Below the pieces are notes generated by a model. The model worked only from the letters and a program-made list of their open reading frames with translations. It was not told the DNA's origin and searched no databases. Both the position numbers and the translations under genes were made by a program. Shown one piece after another: positions 36,254-48,500 of a stretch of 64,000 nt of DNA (positions are counted from its first letter, which is position 1; every line of letters begins with the position of its first letter). This DNA is from Cannabis sativa (Eukaryota > Streptophyta > Magnoliopsida > Rosales > Cannabaceae), in contig NC_083604.1 of assembly GCF_029168945.1 (NCBI RefSeq), positions 68,712,211 to 68,776,210 of the forward strand, given 5' to 3'.

Positions 36254-36520
36254 TCCAGGTCTGGGTTTGGGTCCGAGTCTCGGTCCGGGTCCAGGTTCAG
36301 ATCCCAGGTCTCGGTCCGGGTTCGCGTTTGGGTCCCGGGTCCGGGTCCGATTCTTGGGTTAGGGTTCGGGTCCTTCTCTCGATCCCAGGTCCCGGTCCGA
36401 GTCTGGGTCCGAGTTCGGGTCCGGGTCTCGGGTCAGGGTCCGGGTCCGGGTCCGGGTTCAGGTCCCGGATCAGGGTCCGGGTCCCAGGTCTGGGTTCGAG
36501 TCCGGGTCCCAGGTTTGGGT
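36254..36520 (+). repeat. Degenerate GGGTCC array, left part
   Basis: Repeats of GGGTCC, GGGTTC, CAGGTC and CGAGTC fill this segment. It is the left part of one array that continues at 40266. Long ORFs exist in several frames only because the repeat lacks stops. Confidence 0.85.
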
Positions 36521-39500
36521 TGTTGGAATTATTTTATCAGGATCTAGATTTACTACCATGTATGTTATTTAACATCCTAAATATGAATATCTAAAACAAT
36601 GAAATAAACACATATAAAGTTTGAGAAACCTTACAGTGGGTGCAGCGGAATTAAATGACTTCTTCCGCTCAGATCTCTAACCCTTGTATCTTTTTTGTAG
36701 CAGAGTATCACCAAGATCTGAGCCCGATTCTTCTTCTTTGTGTTTGAATTCTTCACGGTCTTACATACTCTGATTGAGGACCAACTTGATGTGTGTGGAC
36801 ACTCACTCTATCACTAATGGCTGAATAATATTTGTGAAGAAAGGCTTAGTGTTTTTCGAAATTGAAGAGGAAGAAGAAGAAGGAAGAGGTCTCATCAGAA
36901 AGCTAGGTTTTTAGCTTTGGAGGCATTAGTTTGGATGAAGAGACCATAGCCTTCCTTTTATATTATTCTTCAATAGGGTTATGGTTGAATTATTAGGAAT
37001 AAAAAATTGATAAAAATATAGTAAAATAAGCACCCTATGGCCGACCACTTAATGGGCCCCACATTGGTTTGGGCTTTGTCATTTTTCTCAACTATTTTAT
37101 CTATTTTTCACAAATACCACTTTTTGCAACTTCAGCCCTATAAATGCCAAAACTATATATTTAATAATTAAAATAACTATCAAATAAAGTCTCTTAATTA
37201 AGAAATAAAACCTAAAACACTATTTCTTCACAATCAAACCAGATCTTAGTGAAAAATTCATAAACTAGACATAGTCTAATTTTAGAATTATAATTGATTA
37301 ATTAAAATCAATTAACTGAGTCTTACAAGCAGTTTGTCTCAACTAGTATGAGGACCATGGGCCTATATAACCGAGCTTCCAATAAGCAGATTTAGAATTT
37401 ACCAAGTAAATCCACTAACTTATTAATTCCTCATTGCATCTACCATAGAACTTGGAATTGCACTCTCAGTTATATAGAACGCTCTATATGTTCCTCGATA
37501 TAGATACGCTATTAATTATACATTGCTATAATCCCAATAATCAATGATCCTCTATAGATGATCTACATTGCATAGGGATAAAATTACCGTTACACCATTT
37601 CAACGTATTTTATTCTTAAAACACTTGGCCATCTATAAATGATGTTTTGTGAAATAATATAATCACTAAAATGAGATCTCAATCATTTATCTCTATTCAG
37701 CAAGCTCGAAGGAAATCATCGTTTTACTTCTATGTCCAGATAGAAGCTATAGATTGTTGGGAATTATTTTACCAGGATCTTAGATCTACTCACAAGTATG
37801 TTTATTAACATCCTAAATATGAACTTTCTAAAACGATAAAATAAACACATATAAAGTTAAGAAAACCTTACATTGATGCAGCGGAATAAATGTCTCCTTC
37901 CACTCAGATCTCTAACCCTTGATTCCTTTCTGTAGCAGAGTATAATCAAGATCTGAGCCCGAATCTCCTTCTTCTTCAAGCTTTGATCCTTCACAGTCTT
38001 CCAATCTATGATTGAGTTGCGCTTCTTGTGTGTGGGCACTTACTCTTTCACTAGGGTCACGAAAAAGATGAAGGAAAAGAGGGAGAGAGGTTTCAGCCAA
38101 GGTAGAGAGTGAGGAAGGCTCGGTTCGAAGAGAGAAATTTCTGTCAGAAAGGCTTATTGAAAACTTGTGTTTTGACTGAGCCATCACTTTCTATTTATAG
38201 GCAACTTACTAGGTTTAAGTTTAGAATTATTTGGCATTAAAATAATAAAAATAATAATTTGAAAAAGCCTTATAAGTGGCCGGCCATAGGTGTTGTAATG
38301 GGCCCCACTTAATTTTGCAATTTTATCAAATTTTATCTCTATTTTCTCAAAAATGTCAATTTTCCAATTCTAACCTTTTAAATGCCAAAACTAATTATTT
38401 AATAATTAAAATACATTATTAAATAATATTGTCATTTAATTTAATTATTAATTAGACATATAAAGTCTATTAATAAATAAATAAACCTAGAAAACTCTTT
38501 TCCTTACAATTTCACCCCTGCTTAGTGAAAATTCATAAAATCAGACATAGTCTAACTTTAGAATTATAATTGATCAATCACGAATCAATTAATGAGTCTT
38601 ACAAGCAGAATGTTCTCAACTAGAATGGGGACCATGGATCTATATGCTGAGCTTCCAATAAGTGAACCAAATTTACCAAGTAAATTCCTACTTATTAATT
38701 CTTCGTTGAATCCACTCTTAGAACTTAGAATTGCACTCTCAGACTTATATAGAGCATATTGTATGTTTCACGATACCAATATACTATCTCATTTAACCAT
38801 CGTTATAATCTTATTGTGATTTAAAGATCCTCTATATAGATGATTTACATCGAGATGGGATTTCTTTACCGTTCTCACCCCTCAATGTATTTTGCCCCTT
38901 AAAACACTTAGCTACCTGTAAATGGTGTTTAGTGATCTAATAATTAGTCAGTTAAACAAGAGCTCATCCATTTACTTCTATTTGCTAAGCTCGAAGGGAA
39001 TCATCACTTAACTTCTATACACCAGTAGAAGCTATAGATTCCATATTTATGTTCAGCACTCCCACTCAATCATACTATCATGTTCCCAAAATATACGTAT
39101 CACCCTGACCCAAAAGTAGACTTAACTAATAAATCAAAGAACATGAATAGCACTCCTGAGTTGAGCCCAAGCATATCAGGATTTAGATTCTTTTTAATCT
39201 TAAGATCAACTACTGATATTGACTTGGAAAGATATGTATAACGGTAAGTTTGTAATATCTTAACTTAGTTGCAATATCGGTCCAGTCCAATGTATACTCC
39301 ATACATTCGAAACTAGTATACTTTACTAATGTCCTGGAAAGAACATAACACTTACTCCAAGTGTAAGTACACATCATCGCTGATTATCACATTAGTGTAA
39401 ATCCAATAACACTGATGAAACAGGGACCAAAACTTTTGATTCATATGATCACAATCACATTCCACTGTGTTGACGATACTGTAATTGTGAATAAACATAT

Positions 39501-40265
39501 GATCTGGATTTAACTGATTTTGTGTGTATGAATGTAATAAACATATTAAACATATTAAACCATTAGCATGTAAAATTCATGCAAACATCAATCACTTCAA
39601 ATTTCTTATATTGATAACTAATCAGATTGTAAAGAGTTTTATTTAGGGCATAAAACCTAACATAGATTTCATATCTATGATTAGCGCTCCCACTCAATTG
39701 TACTACCGTGTTCCCAAAATGTACGTATCACCCTGACCAAAGAGTGGGCTTAACTAACAAATCAAAGAACACGAATAACACTCTTGAGATCGAACCTAAT
39801 CATGTCAGGATTAAGATCATTTGATCTAGGATCAACTAGGTGATATTGAATTGAATAGATATTACGGTAAATTTATCATATCTAATTCAAGTTCAATATC
39901 GGTCCCATCCAATGTATATTCCATACATCCGATACTGGTAAACTTTGCCAATACCCTGGAAAGAACATAACACTTATCCAAGGTGTAAGTATACCTATCG
40001 CTGATTATCATGCCAGTCTAAATCCAGTGAACTGACAAATCAGGGAATTAAACTTTCAAACATATAATCATGATTATATTCCACTCTGTTGACAACACTA
40101 TAATCATGAACAATTACATATGTTCTGAACTTAATATAATTTATACATTATAAACATGAAATAAATCATGTGAACCATGCAACATAAAATGTGATTTCTG
40201 ATCTTTATTAATTAGTAAATCTGATTATATTGAAATGGATTTTATTTCGGGCACAAAATCCAACA
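36521..40265 (-). repeat. Outer solo LTR (copia-like)
   Basis: It begins TGTTGGAATTATTTTATCAG and ends AAATCCAACA, with no internal retrotransposon domains. After removing the inner LTR it is about 1.83 kb. A TATA-like motif on the minus strand (about 36957-36965) and the complement start TGTTGGATTTTGTGCCC suggest minus orientation. The TSD is imperfect (TGGGT/TGTGT) and hard to judge because the target is a repeat. Confidence 0.75.
37755..39662 (-). repeat. Inner solo LTR of the same family
   Basis: It begins TGTTGGGAATTATTTTACCA, ends AAACCTAACA and is flanked by a perfect TAGAT duplication (37750-37754 and 39663-39667). It is collinear with the outer LTR over its length. A TATA box CTATAAATAG is on the minus strand near 38190-38200. 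No internal domains remain, so it arose by LTR-LTR recombination. Confidence 0.85.
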
Positions 40266-40690
40266 TGTGTTCGAGTCCGGGTCCCAAGTCTGGGTTCGGG
40301 TCCCAGGTTCGAGTCAGGTCCCGGGTTTCGAGTCCGGGTCCAAGTCCTGGGTCCCGGTCCTGGTCTCGAGTCCCCAGTTTGGTATTGGTCTTGGGTCCTG
40401 GGTCCTGGTGTAGGTCCGGATCCCGGTCCCGGTTCGGATTCGGGTCCGGGTCCGAGTTCGGGTCCCGATCCGGGTCTGGGTCTGGGATCGGGGTCCGGAC
40501 CAAGTCTGGGTCAACGCTCTGGGTCCTGTGTCCCGGGTTCGGGGTCTGGGTCCTGGTCCAGGTCTGAGTTCGGGTCTGGGTCTGGGTCTCGAGACTCGGG
40601 TCCCAGGTCCCAGGTCCCAGGTCCGGGTCCGAGTTTGGGTCCTGGGTCCGCGTCCAAGTCCCAAGGGATCCGAGTCTGGGGTCCAAGTCT
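40266..40690 (+). repeat. Degenerate GGGTCC array, right part
   Basis: It continues the array broken at 36520, with the same GGGTCC/GGGTTC/CAGGTC vocabulary. ORFs of up to 217 codons on both strands here are by-products of the repeat. Confidence 0.85.
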
Positions 40691-41174
40691 TGAATTAAGC
40701 TTTTTTTCAAATAAATTGAAATCAGGTCGGATCTGATCTGATCCAGAAAAAAATTAGGCGGGGCGGAGCAGATCTGATCTAAGATCCAATAAGTATCCGA
40801 ATGTTTCGGATCAGAGGTGATCTTTCGGATCGAAGCTCCAACTAAATGAATCTTTTTGACATGCCTAGTTGAATTCATGTATATAGAAAATCTATATTAC
40901 GCATAAATTTTTAAAAGATAAATTATTATTATTTTTTTGTATTGAGGTGTCTATATATATAGATATATTAGATTAGATTATAAGTATGCACGCTAGGTTT
41001 TTTCTAAAATATAGTGGGTTATAGAAAAAAAATTATTTTTAGACTCTTATTTTAGAAAAAAAAAATATGTAATTTTAAAGGTAGAAAAAATTAGCCCCTA
41101 AATCAAGTGGACCGTAACACAAATTTAGCCACCTTATGCCAAAGTCGGGCATACACATACTCTCTTTTTATCTA

Positions 41175-42658
41175 TGGGATATTGGCGGCTAAACTACCTG
41201 AACTTTACGGTTTGTAACACTTAACCACAAAAACTGAATTTTTGGCGGCTAAACTACCTAAACTCTGGTTCCGTTTTGCTCTGCACACCTCCGTCTAAAA
41301 ATTACAGTTAAGTGCCACGGTAGACTATCCACATGTACACACTTGTACACGTGGCAAATTTTTAGTGGTCCACGTAATATTAATTTTAAAAAATAATTAT
41401 AAATATTAAAAAAATTAAAAAATCAGAAAAAAAAATTACTTTTTTTTTTTCTTTTTCCTTTTCTTTTCTTTTTTTCTTCTTCTTCTTTCTTCTTCGTTTT
41501 TCTACAGAATTCCATCTCCAACCCCCCTTAACCCGACCCTCCATCTCCGCCCAGCCCTAGATCAACAAAACTCTGGTCATTACGCGACCCTCACCTCGTC
41601 AGCACCCAAATCGCACCCAAATCAGTGTCACAAGTTCAAAGTATCAAAAACAAAACAAAAACATAAGCAGAGAAGTGAGTAGAAATACATCTTGGAAAGC
41701 TTGTTGGGGGCACCGCCGGTGACCTTGGCTACTCGAAGGAGAGCGAGCTAGGCCTTGAGATCCTTAAGCTGGGTCAAAAGGTCTGCCTTGTTCTTCTGCC
41801 TCAGCTCGTGAACCTTGATTCTCGCTGTCCCATTTCCAAAACCAAAAAAGTTAAATTAGGGAATAATAAGAAAATGATTCAGGAAACTTGTGACACTAAG
41901 TAAAAGAGTGAAGCTTTAAGGAAGGAGGGATTAGAGGAGTACCCATTGCTGTGTTTTCCGAGCTCCCAAACGGCGCGTCTCTGTTTCTCCTTCAGAAAAT
42001 GAAACCCTAGCGATGAGAGGGGTTACGCTTGGGTTATATGGGTCTGTAATAGGGGTATATAAGGGTCCGCCTAATGCATTGGGTTGGGCTCTCGAGTTTG
42101 CTACTAATTTGGGTGCATGAACGGAGGTAATGGTGGTGCTGAAGGTGGAGGGTAATGGTTCGGGTTAGGGGGTGGTGGTTCGGGTTAGGGGGGTTGTTTG
42201 GGTTAGGGGGTGGAGGGTGTAAGATTTGGAAGATGGGTTTTGATATGGATTTGCTGATAAGAAATGGAGATAATTATTTTGATGTGGGTTTTGATGGTGG
42301 GGAGCTGAGGGTCGGCAGAAAAAGAAGAAAGAAGAAGAAAAAAAAAGTAAAAAAAATTAATTTTTTAATTTTTTAAATTAAAAAAAAAATAAAAAAGAAA
42401 AAAAAATTCTAATTTTTTAATTTTTTTAATATTTATAATTATTTCAAAAAAAATATTACGTGGACCACTAAAAAATTTGCCACGTGTACAAGTGTGTACA
42501 CGTAGACAGTCCACCGTGGCCCTTAACTGTGATTTTTGGACGGAGGTGTGCAGAGCAAAATGGAACCAGGGTTTAGGTAGTTTAGCCGCCAAAATTTCAG
42601 TTTTTGTGGTTAAGTGTTACAAACCATAAAGTTCAGGTGATTTAACCGCCAATATCCC
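41175..42658. mobile_element. Pack-MULE carrying an RPL35 gene fragment
   Basis: Long terminal inverted repeats of about 240 bp start GGGATATTGGCGG at both ends and are roughly 90% identical by eye. The flanks carry a 9-bp duplication with one mismatch (TTTATCTAT and TTTTTCTAT). The interior contains part of a ribosomal protein L35 gene on the minus strand and no transposase. TIR length, TSD and a captured gene define a Pack-MULE. Confidence 0.85.
41689..41946 (-). pseudogene. RPL35: 60S ribosomal protein L35 fragment (captured)
   Basis: Minus-strand exon 1 is ATGG (41946-41943); a GT-AG intron follows, and exon 2 runs 41824-41689. They read MARIKVHELRQKNKADLLTQ, then LKDLKA, a stop, and LALLRVAKVTGGAPNKLSK, the N-terminus of eukaryotic large-subunit protein L35. 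A donor site (GTATTT) ends exon 2, so the capture came from genomic DNA with introns. An in-frame TAG replaces the usual Glu. Upstream on the minus strand are a 5' UTR with AGGGTTT and a TATA-like TTATATACC near 42053-42066, so the promoter was captured too. The remaining exons are missing. Confidence 0.85.
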
Positions 42659-42967
42659 TTTTTCTATTTACTTGAGCTAGCAAATTAATTATAACGATTG
42701 AATTCATGTGCATACAAATCTATTATAATTATGACACAATTATTTTTTTTTTCGAATTAAACTTACCATATTATATATGTGGTCCATTTATTATTGTCAA
42801 AATGTTTTAAGTTTCAAGCCTCAAATTAAATTTGCCAAAGAAAAGAACCCTCAAATTAGAAAATCTATTATAATTATGACACAATCATTTGTTTTTCGAA
42901 TTAAACTTACATATCACATATGTGGTCCATTTATTATTGTCAAAATATTATAAGTTTCAAATCACAA

Positions 42968-43296
42968 CACTACAAAAAATTTTATTTTTAGTCACAATAA
43001 ATTTTGTGATTAAAATTAAATTATTTTGTGGCTAATTATAAATTATTATTATTATGTTGTGACTAAAAAGTCTGTGGCTAAAAGTATTAGTCACAAAAAT
43101 TACAATTTGTTGTGACTAAATGTGTTTTTAGTCACAGTATTTATTGTGACTAAAACTAAATTAGTGACAACTTGTAACTAAATACTAGGTTTTAGTCACA
43201 AGTAACTTTTTGTTGTGATTAAAAGTCACATTTATTCACAAAAAATTTATATTGTGACTAAAATGTTATCATTAAAAGTAACAGTTTTTTGTAGTG
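42968..43296. mobile_element. CACTA-type MITE
   Basis: The ends are CACTACAAAAAA and its complement TTTTTTGTAGTG. The interior is full of GTGACTAAAA/TTTTAGTCAC motifs in both orientations, like the subterminal transposase-binding repeats of CACTA elements. A 3-bp TSD is not clean (CAA/TAA). It has no ORF. Confidence 0.75.
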
Positions 43297-43562
43297 TAAA
43301 TTTAAATTTGCCAAAAAAAAAACCCTCAAATTAGAAAGAAAAAAATATTAATTTATATAAATAAATTATTTTTTTTGATAATGATCATATCATTAAAATA
43401 AATAATAGTGTACAAAAAATAGAATAAATCCATCCAAATAAATGTTGGTTTTATGGTACTAAATTAAGTACGCAGCAGAATAATCGTATATTTGATTATT
43501 ATTGTACCATAGTCCCAATAGATCTTTAGATGTATAAATATTTAATTAAAACATAAAATGCA

Positions 43563-44782
43563 TATTGATCGTAAGCAATGGGATCTTGAGGTTTTACATG
43601 ATTTGTTTGAGGCAAGGGATATTGGCTTGATAATGCAGGTTCCACTAAGTGATCATGTTAATGTTGATTCTTGGTTTTGGAGTAAGGAGCCGATAGGTTT
43701 TTACTTGGTCAAGAGTTCTTATATCACTATCTCCAAGAGTTGAAAGGTGAACGGGGCCTTCAGTTGGAGCCTGAATTATGGAGGGCTCTATGGAAAGTCA
43801 AAGTTCCTCCCAAGGTTCTTCACTTAGCGTGGAAAGCCATCTCGGGGTGCTTACCAACTCGTTCCCAGTTACGTACTAAACATGTTCCTGTTGACCCCCG
43901 CTGTGTGTTCTGCAACTCTGATGAAGAAACCATTGTCCATGTTTTGGTTGGATGTCATTTTGCACAATCTTGTTGGAATAGGTCTGGTATGGGCCGGGTT
44001 GCAGTTAGTTTTCTACAGAAGCTACCTTTGCTGATTGGTTTAAGGCATTTTTGGTAGGGTAGAGTGGCCTTGGTGGATGAGCTATTGATGGTGGCATGGG
44101 GTATTTGGAAAGCCCGAAATGAGTTTCTTTGGCAGGGTCGTTCTTCTCAGGCTGTGAATGTGGTTCGAATGGCTAGGTCTACACTTTATAATTGGTTGTT
44201 GGCTCAGAAAAGTAGGTTTGAACCGCTGTTATTTGATGATGTTGTTGCTAGTAGCAGTGTGTGTTGGGAGAAGCCGCCTGCTGGGATGTTGAAAATCAAT
44301 ACTAATGGGGCGATTTTTGCTGCAACGACTCAGTATGGTACGGGTATGGTCATTAGAGATTCTCATGGGAAGCTAATCGAAGCTAGCTCTTCTCTGTATC
44401 CTAGGGTTTGTCAGCCAGCTGTTGCTGAAGCTTTGAGTGTCAAGGAGGCTCTCTGTTGGTTGAAGAGGAGGAACTTGTCGAATGTGCTATCGAGACAGAC
44501 TGCATTGCTGTTGTTCAAGCTATTAATAGCTCGATTGCACTTCCATCTGTTTTTGGTTTGTTTATTCAAGAATGTCAATCACTTATTTCTATTTTACATA
44601 TTGTTTTTGTTTGTCATGTTAAACGATCTACTAACAAGGCAGCACATTGTGTTGCTTGCGGTGCTTATTTTTGGTCTGATCGTCTTTTTACTGAGAGCAA
44701 TGTTCCCTCTGCTTTTCAATTTATTGTAATAGCGGATATTGCTATCTAATGAATTACTTTATTTCAAAAAAAAAAAAAATTG
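43563..44782 (+). mobile_element. 5'-truncated L1-type LINE, 14-bp TSD
   Basis: The sequence is flanked by AAACATAAAATGCA (43549-43562 and 44783-44796) and ends with a poly(A) run (44766-44779). It codes for the zinc-binding domain (LWKVKVPPKVLHLAWKAIS, then CVFCNSDEETIVHVLVGC) and the RNase H domain (INTNGAIF, GTGMVIRDSHG, IETDCIAVVQAI). Frameshifts near 43740 and 44455 and a TAG at 44055 inactivate it. ORF1, endonuclease and reverse transcriptase are absent through 5' truncation. Confidence 0.9.
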
Positions 44783-44796
44783 AAACATAAAATGCA

Positions 44797-45197
44797 ACAT
44801 AAGAATACATAGATTTTAATAATTAGTAGGGTATCCTCAAAACTTGTTCTATATTATAGAAACTCTTTCTAAATTAATATGCCAAACTCAAAGAATATTG
44901 AATTCTCACGAGCTATGTAAATTCTTACGAATATAATTAATAAATAAAAAGGTATTGACCAAAATTTATTTATGCATTTATTATTGTGTGACAAAGTACT
45001 TGATTGAGAGGTGCAGGAGCAGCCAGCTATGGTGGAGGTGAGGACCAGCGGATTCCTAGTCTATATCAGGCTACCGCATCTCGTTTAATGGGTTTTGGAA
45101 TTTCTCTCATCTGGGTCTTGACCAGGGATAGGGTTTAACCATGGTTAGATCCAAACCCTAGTTAAGAAACCCAACTAGATCGATGAACCTGAACCCT
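44797..45197 (+). promoter_or_regulatory. Upstream region of PEPCK
   Basis: Gene-free sequence between the LINE and the PEPCK TATA box, presumably part of the promoter. A repeated AACCCTAGTT/GATTTGG-like patch near 45120-45180 is the only notable composition. I see no certain factor-binding site. Confidence 0.35.
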
Positions 45198-45205
45198 TTA
45201 TAAGG
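45198..45205 (+). promoter_or_regulatory. Putative PEPCK TATA box
   Basis: TTTATAAGG lies about 325 bases before the start codon. The leader between them is CT-rich, as in many plant 5' UTRs. A 5'-UTR intron ending at GAACAG (about 45524) is possible. Confidence 0.4.
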
Positions 45206-45526
45206 AGTCCCTCGCCTTGTTTCGTAGCTCCATCATCCCCACTCATTTACTTTTACCTCTCTCAAGAGAAAATCCATTACTTGCATTTTGATGGTTTCTC
45301 AATACTCTCTTCATTCCTATCTCATTTCTCATTAGCCTTTTCGATCTTGTACTTATTATTTCTTTCTCTATCCATTTTTCCCAGCTACCGAACTAAGGCA
45401 CGTCTCTCCTTTTTCTAATATTGATATTACTGATCGTGTTTTGCATGGTGTCCTTATTTTGATCATATGATATTTTATTGTGTTAATGTTTGATATTTTT
45501 ATTTATTCTCGTGATCATGAACAGAT

Positions 45527-48500
45527 ATGGCTTCTAACGGTAACGCTAACGGCGAGTTCAGCTTCGGGACCGGGAAAGGGACAGCACGGAACGGACTGTC
45601 GAAAATTCAGACGCAGAAAAAACATAGCGAAATATGCCATGACGACAGTGCGCCAACGGTGAAGGCCCAAACCATCGACGAACTCCATTCGCTGCAGCAG
45701 AAGAGGTCTGCTCCAACCACTCCCATTAAGGGTGCTCAGGGCGCGTTCGCACCACCGCTTCTCTCCGACGAGGACCGCCAGAAGCAGCAGCTCCAATCAA
45801 TCAGGTATATATATTTATATGAATAATATAATTGGTTATTAATTAATAATAAAAAATTTAAATGATGAAATGAAAGGTTACTTAAAATGGACAAAAAAAA
45901 GAAAGACTCCACTCCTGTGATGAGTTGGATTTAAACTCCAGTATTTTGTGACGTAAGCATGAAAAAACGTGGGACCCACCAGATATAGTTTATGTTTTGG
46001 AGTGTGTGCCATACGCTAAACGACAGTGCTTTGGCTATGTTCCGAGAATCCGATGGAAAATAGGGATTTTCTGATTTAAAGTATATTTTATCTCTGCCCT
46101 CTCAAAGTGGGACCCACCGTTTGATCACTTGTTTGACACGTCATCATATAAAGTTTTTCTTCGATAATATTTTTCTTGGAAATTGTGAGGATAATTGATT
46201 TTTTTTTTTTTTCTGGGAAATTATTTTGGAGTAAAGTTTTGTTGATATGGTCGTCGTGATCCAACTTTGTTATTTATGAATAATATTGTAACAGTGCATC
46301 TTTGGCGTCGTCGGCAAGAGAAACTGGACCAAATGTGGTGAGAGGAGATCCGGCCAAGAAGTCTGAGACTCCGAAGGTGTCACACGTGTCACAACACCAC
46401 TTTTTCACACCCACCATAAGCGTTAGTGACAGTTCCTTGAAATTCACACATGTCCTCTACAACCTTTCTCCCGCTGGTAATTATCCAAACCTTATTTTTA
46501 AATTTGCTCCGTATAAATTTGTATAAAAACATATGGTTTAATAATTTTATTTTATATTAAAAAAAGCATATGTTTAATTTATACTTAGTTTTGCTTAATT
46601 TTTTTTATCCTTCCTATTTTTTTAATATAAAAAATATATATTTTAAATAAGTGCAATTTTTTTAATATTGGAGATAAATATAACTCCAAAAAAAAAACCA
46701 TTTTTTTATTTTATATTTATATTTTTGGGTAAGCCTGTTGTTTCAATGGTATTTAAAAAAAAATAATAGTATTTACTCTTACCTGATAGTGATACCGTAC
46801 ATAAGATAAGTTTTTATTCTATTTTTTTTTTTTAAAAAAAAGAACATGTATGTTAATAGTTTTTTAGGGCTACTTCCAAATTTTGAGAATTTTTGTTTAT
46901 TTTTTTTAATGTGTAGTGATAAGTATTTATTATTAAAAAGATATTTCTGAAGTTTCTTTATTATTAATCATTAAAAATATTATCATAATTAACTTGTATA
47001 AGGTTATTATATTTTCAATGAATTTTTATTGATTGCTTTAAAAAAAATTATTAAAAATATTGAAAAATCTTTAGTCATTCAATCTGATGGCTTTTTCAAC
47101 CAAAAAAAACGGATGGTTTTGACTAATTTTTAAATACTTTTTTATATATAAAAAGTAGTTTAAAGAAAAAATCCAACTAGCATTGATTTATGATTACCGG
47201 CAAGATATATATCTTGGATTTTACATGACATAGAGAAAGTGGTCAATCACATGTTTTATGAGAAAGTACGTAAATGTGATCTTTATAGAATTAATTAACC
47301 TATATTTGCATACGTACGTAATATAGAGTTACTATATGGTGAGGGTTTTATTTGGTAGAAAGTAATAATAATAAAATGAGGTTGTATGTGGTGCAGAGCT
47401 ATATGAGCAGGCAATAAAGTATGAAAAAGGATCCTTTATTACGTCGAATGGTGCCTTGGCTACTCTCTCGGGAGCCAAGACCGGTCGGTCCCCAAGAGAT
47501 AAACGCGTTGTTAAGGATGACACCACTGAGGATGAGCTTTGGTGGGGAAAGTAAGTTGTTTCTTTCATTTTTCTTTATTATTCTCTTTATTTAATAATAT
47601 TATTATATTTTAGTAATTTAATATTTATGGTTTGATTTACTCGTTTCAGGGGCTCACCTAACATTGAAATGGACGAGCACACATTTATGGTGAATAGGGA
47701 AAGAGCTGTGGACTACTTGAATTCCTTGGACAAGGTCATACATTTTTCTTATTTTTTCTTACAATTAATTAATTCATGGTATGGTTTTTTTTTGTCCAAG
47801 TATCTTTATGAGGCCACACATAACTTAATAAGTACATGGCTCTATTGGGACTACTATTTTAGGTCACACAACTATTTGTTGTGGGGTTCACAGAAAAAAG
47901 AAAAAAAAAACTATTTGTGGGGGTACATGTACATGGAGTTAATTGGTGAAACCCCTTTACATCTTTCCATTTTATGATGGTGATGGGGGGCAATTGGTAT
48001 CTTTTTCGTCCTCTTCTGTATATTTATTATGGGCCAAGAGTTACACTCTGATTCTTTGGGAGTAGCAATCTTGTCGTTTATGAATGATTCCACTTATCTA
48101 CGTTTAAGCGGTTCTCCTTAGTTATTCTTGTCCTTGTGTCGTTTTCCACATTATACAAGATGTCTTGTCTACCGTAGGGTTATGGGGAGGGACATAGCAT
48201 ATATTGTACTCTAGAGAACAAAAACAGATGTATGTAAATAAGATTGTAGGTTTACTTACTTTTTACTAAATTGAACCAACAAATAACACCTTCCCTGGTT
48301 TCTTTCTTTCTTCAATTCTAATTTTATGGAGTAAAATAGAGGATTAAGATGCTAATTCAAAGCTAAGCAACCCTTCACGTTTAACTTAATTAAAGTCTTA
48401 ATTCTAATCATTTCTTTTGTTAATTACTTAATAATTTGATTTGGGGGTTTTTTGTCAACACTGGAAAAAAGGCCTTTGGTATCTTATCCCATTTAGAACA

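Noticed and set aside
36328..36594. Gly/Ser-rich ORF over the left GGGTCC array
   Set aside because: Same repeat effect, and it runs into an inserted LTR.
40225..40878. Long ORFs (up to 217 codons) on both strands rich in Pro/Asp/Thr/Arg or Gly/Ser
   Set aside because: They arise because the GGGTCC repeat has no stop codons; no start context or domain supports them.
42155..42376. ORF of 73 codons with Gly/Trp-rich start and Lys-rich end
   Set aside because: It lies in the G-rich interior and A-rich TIR edge of the Pack-MULE; composition explains the open frame.
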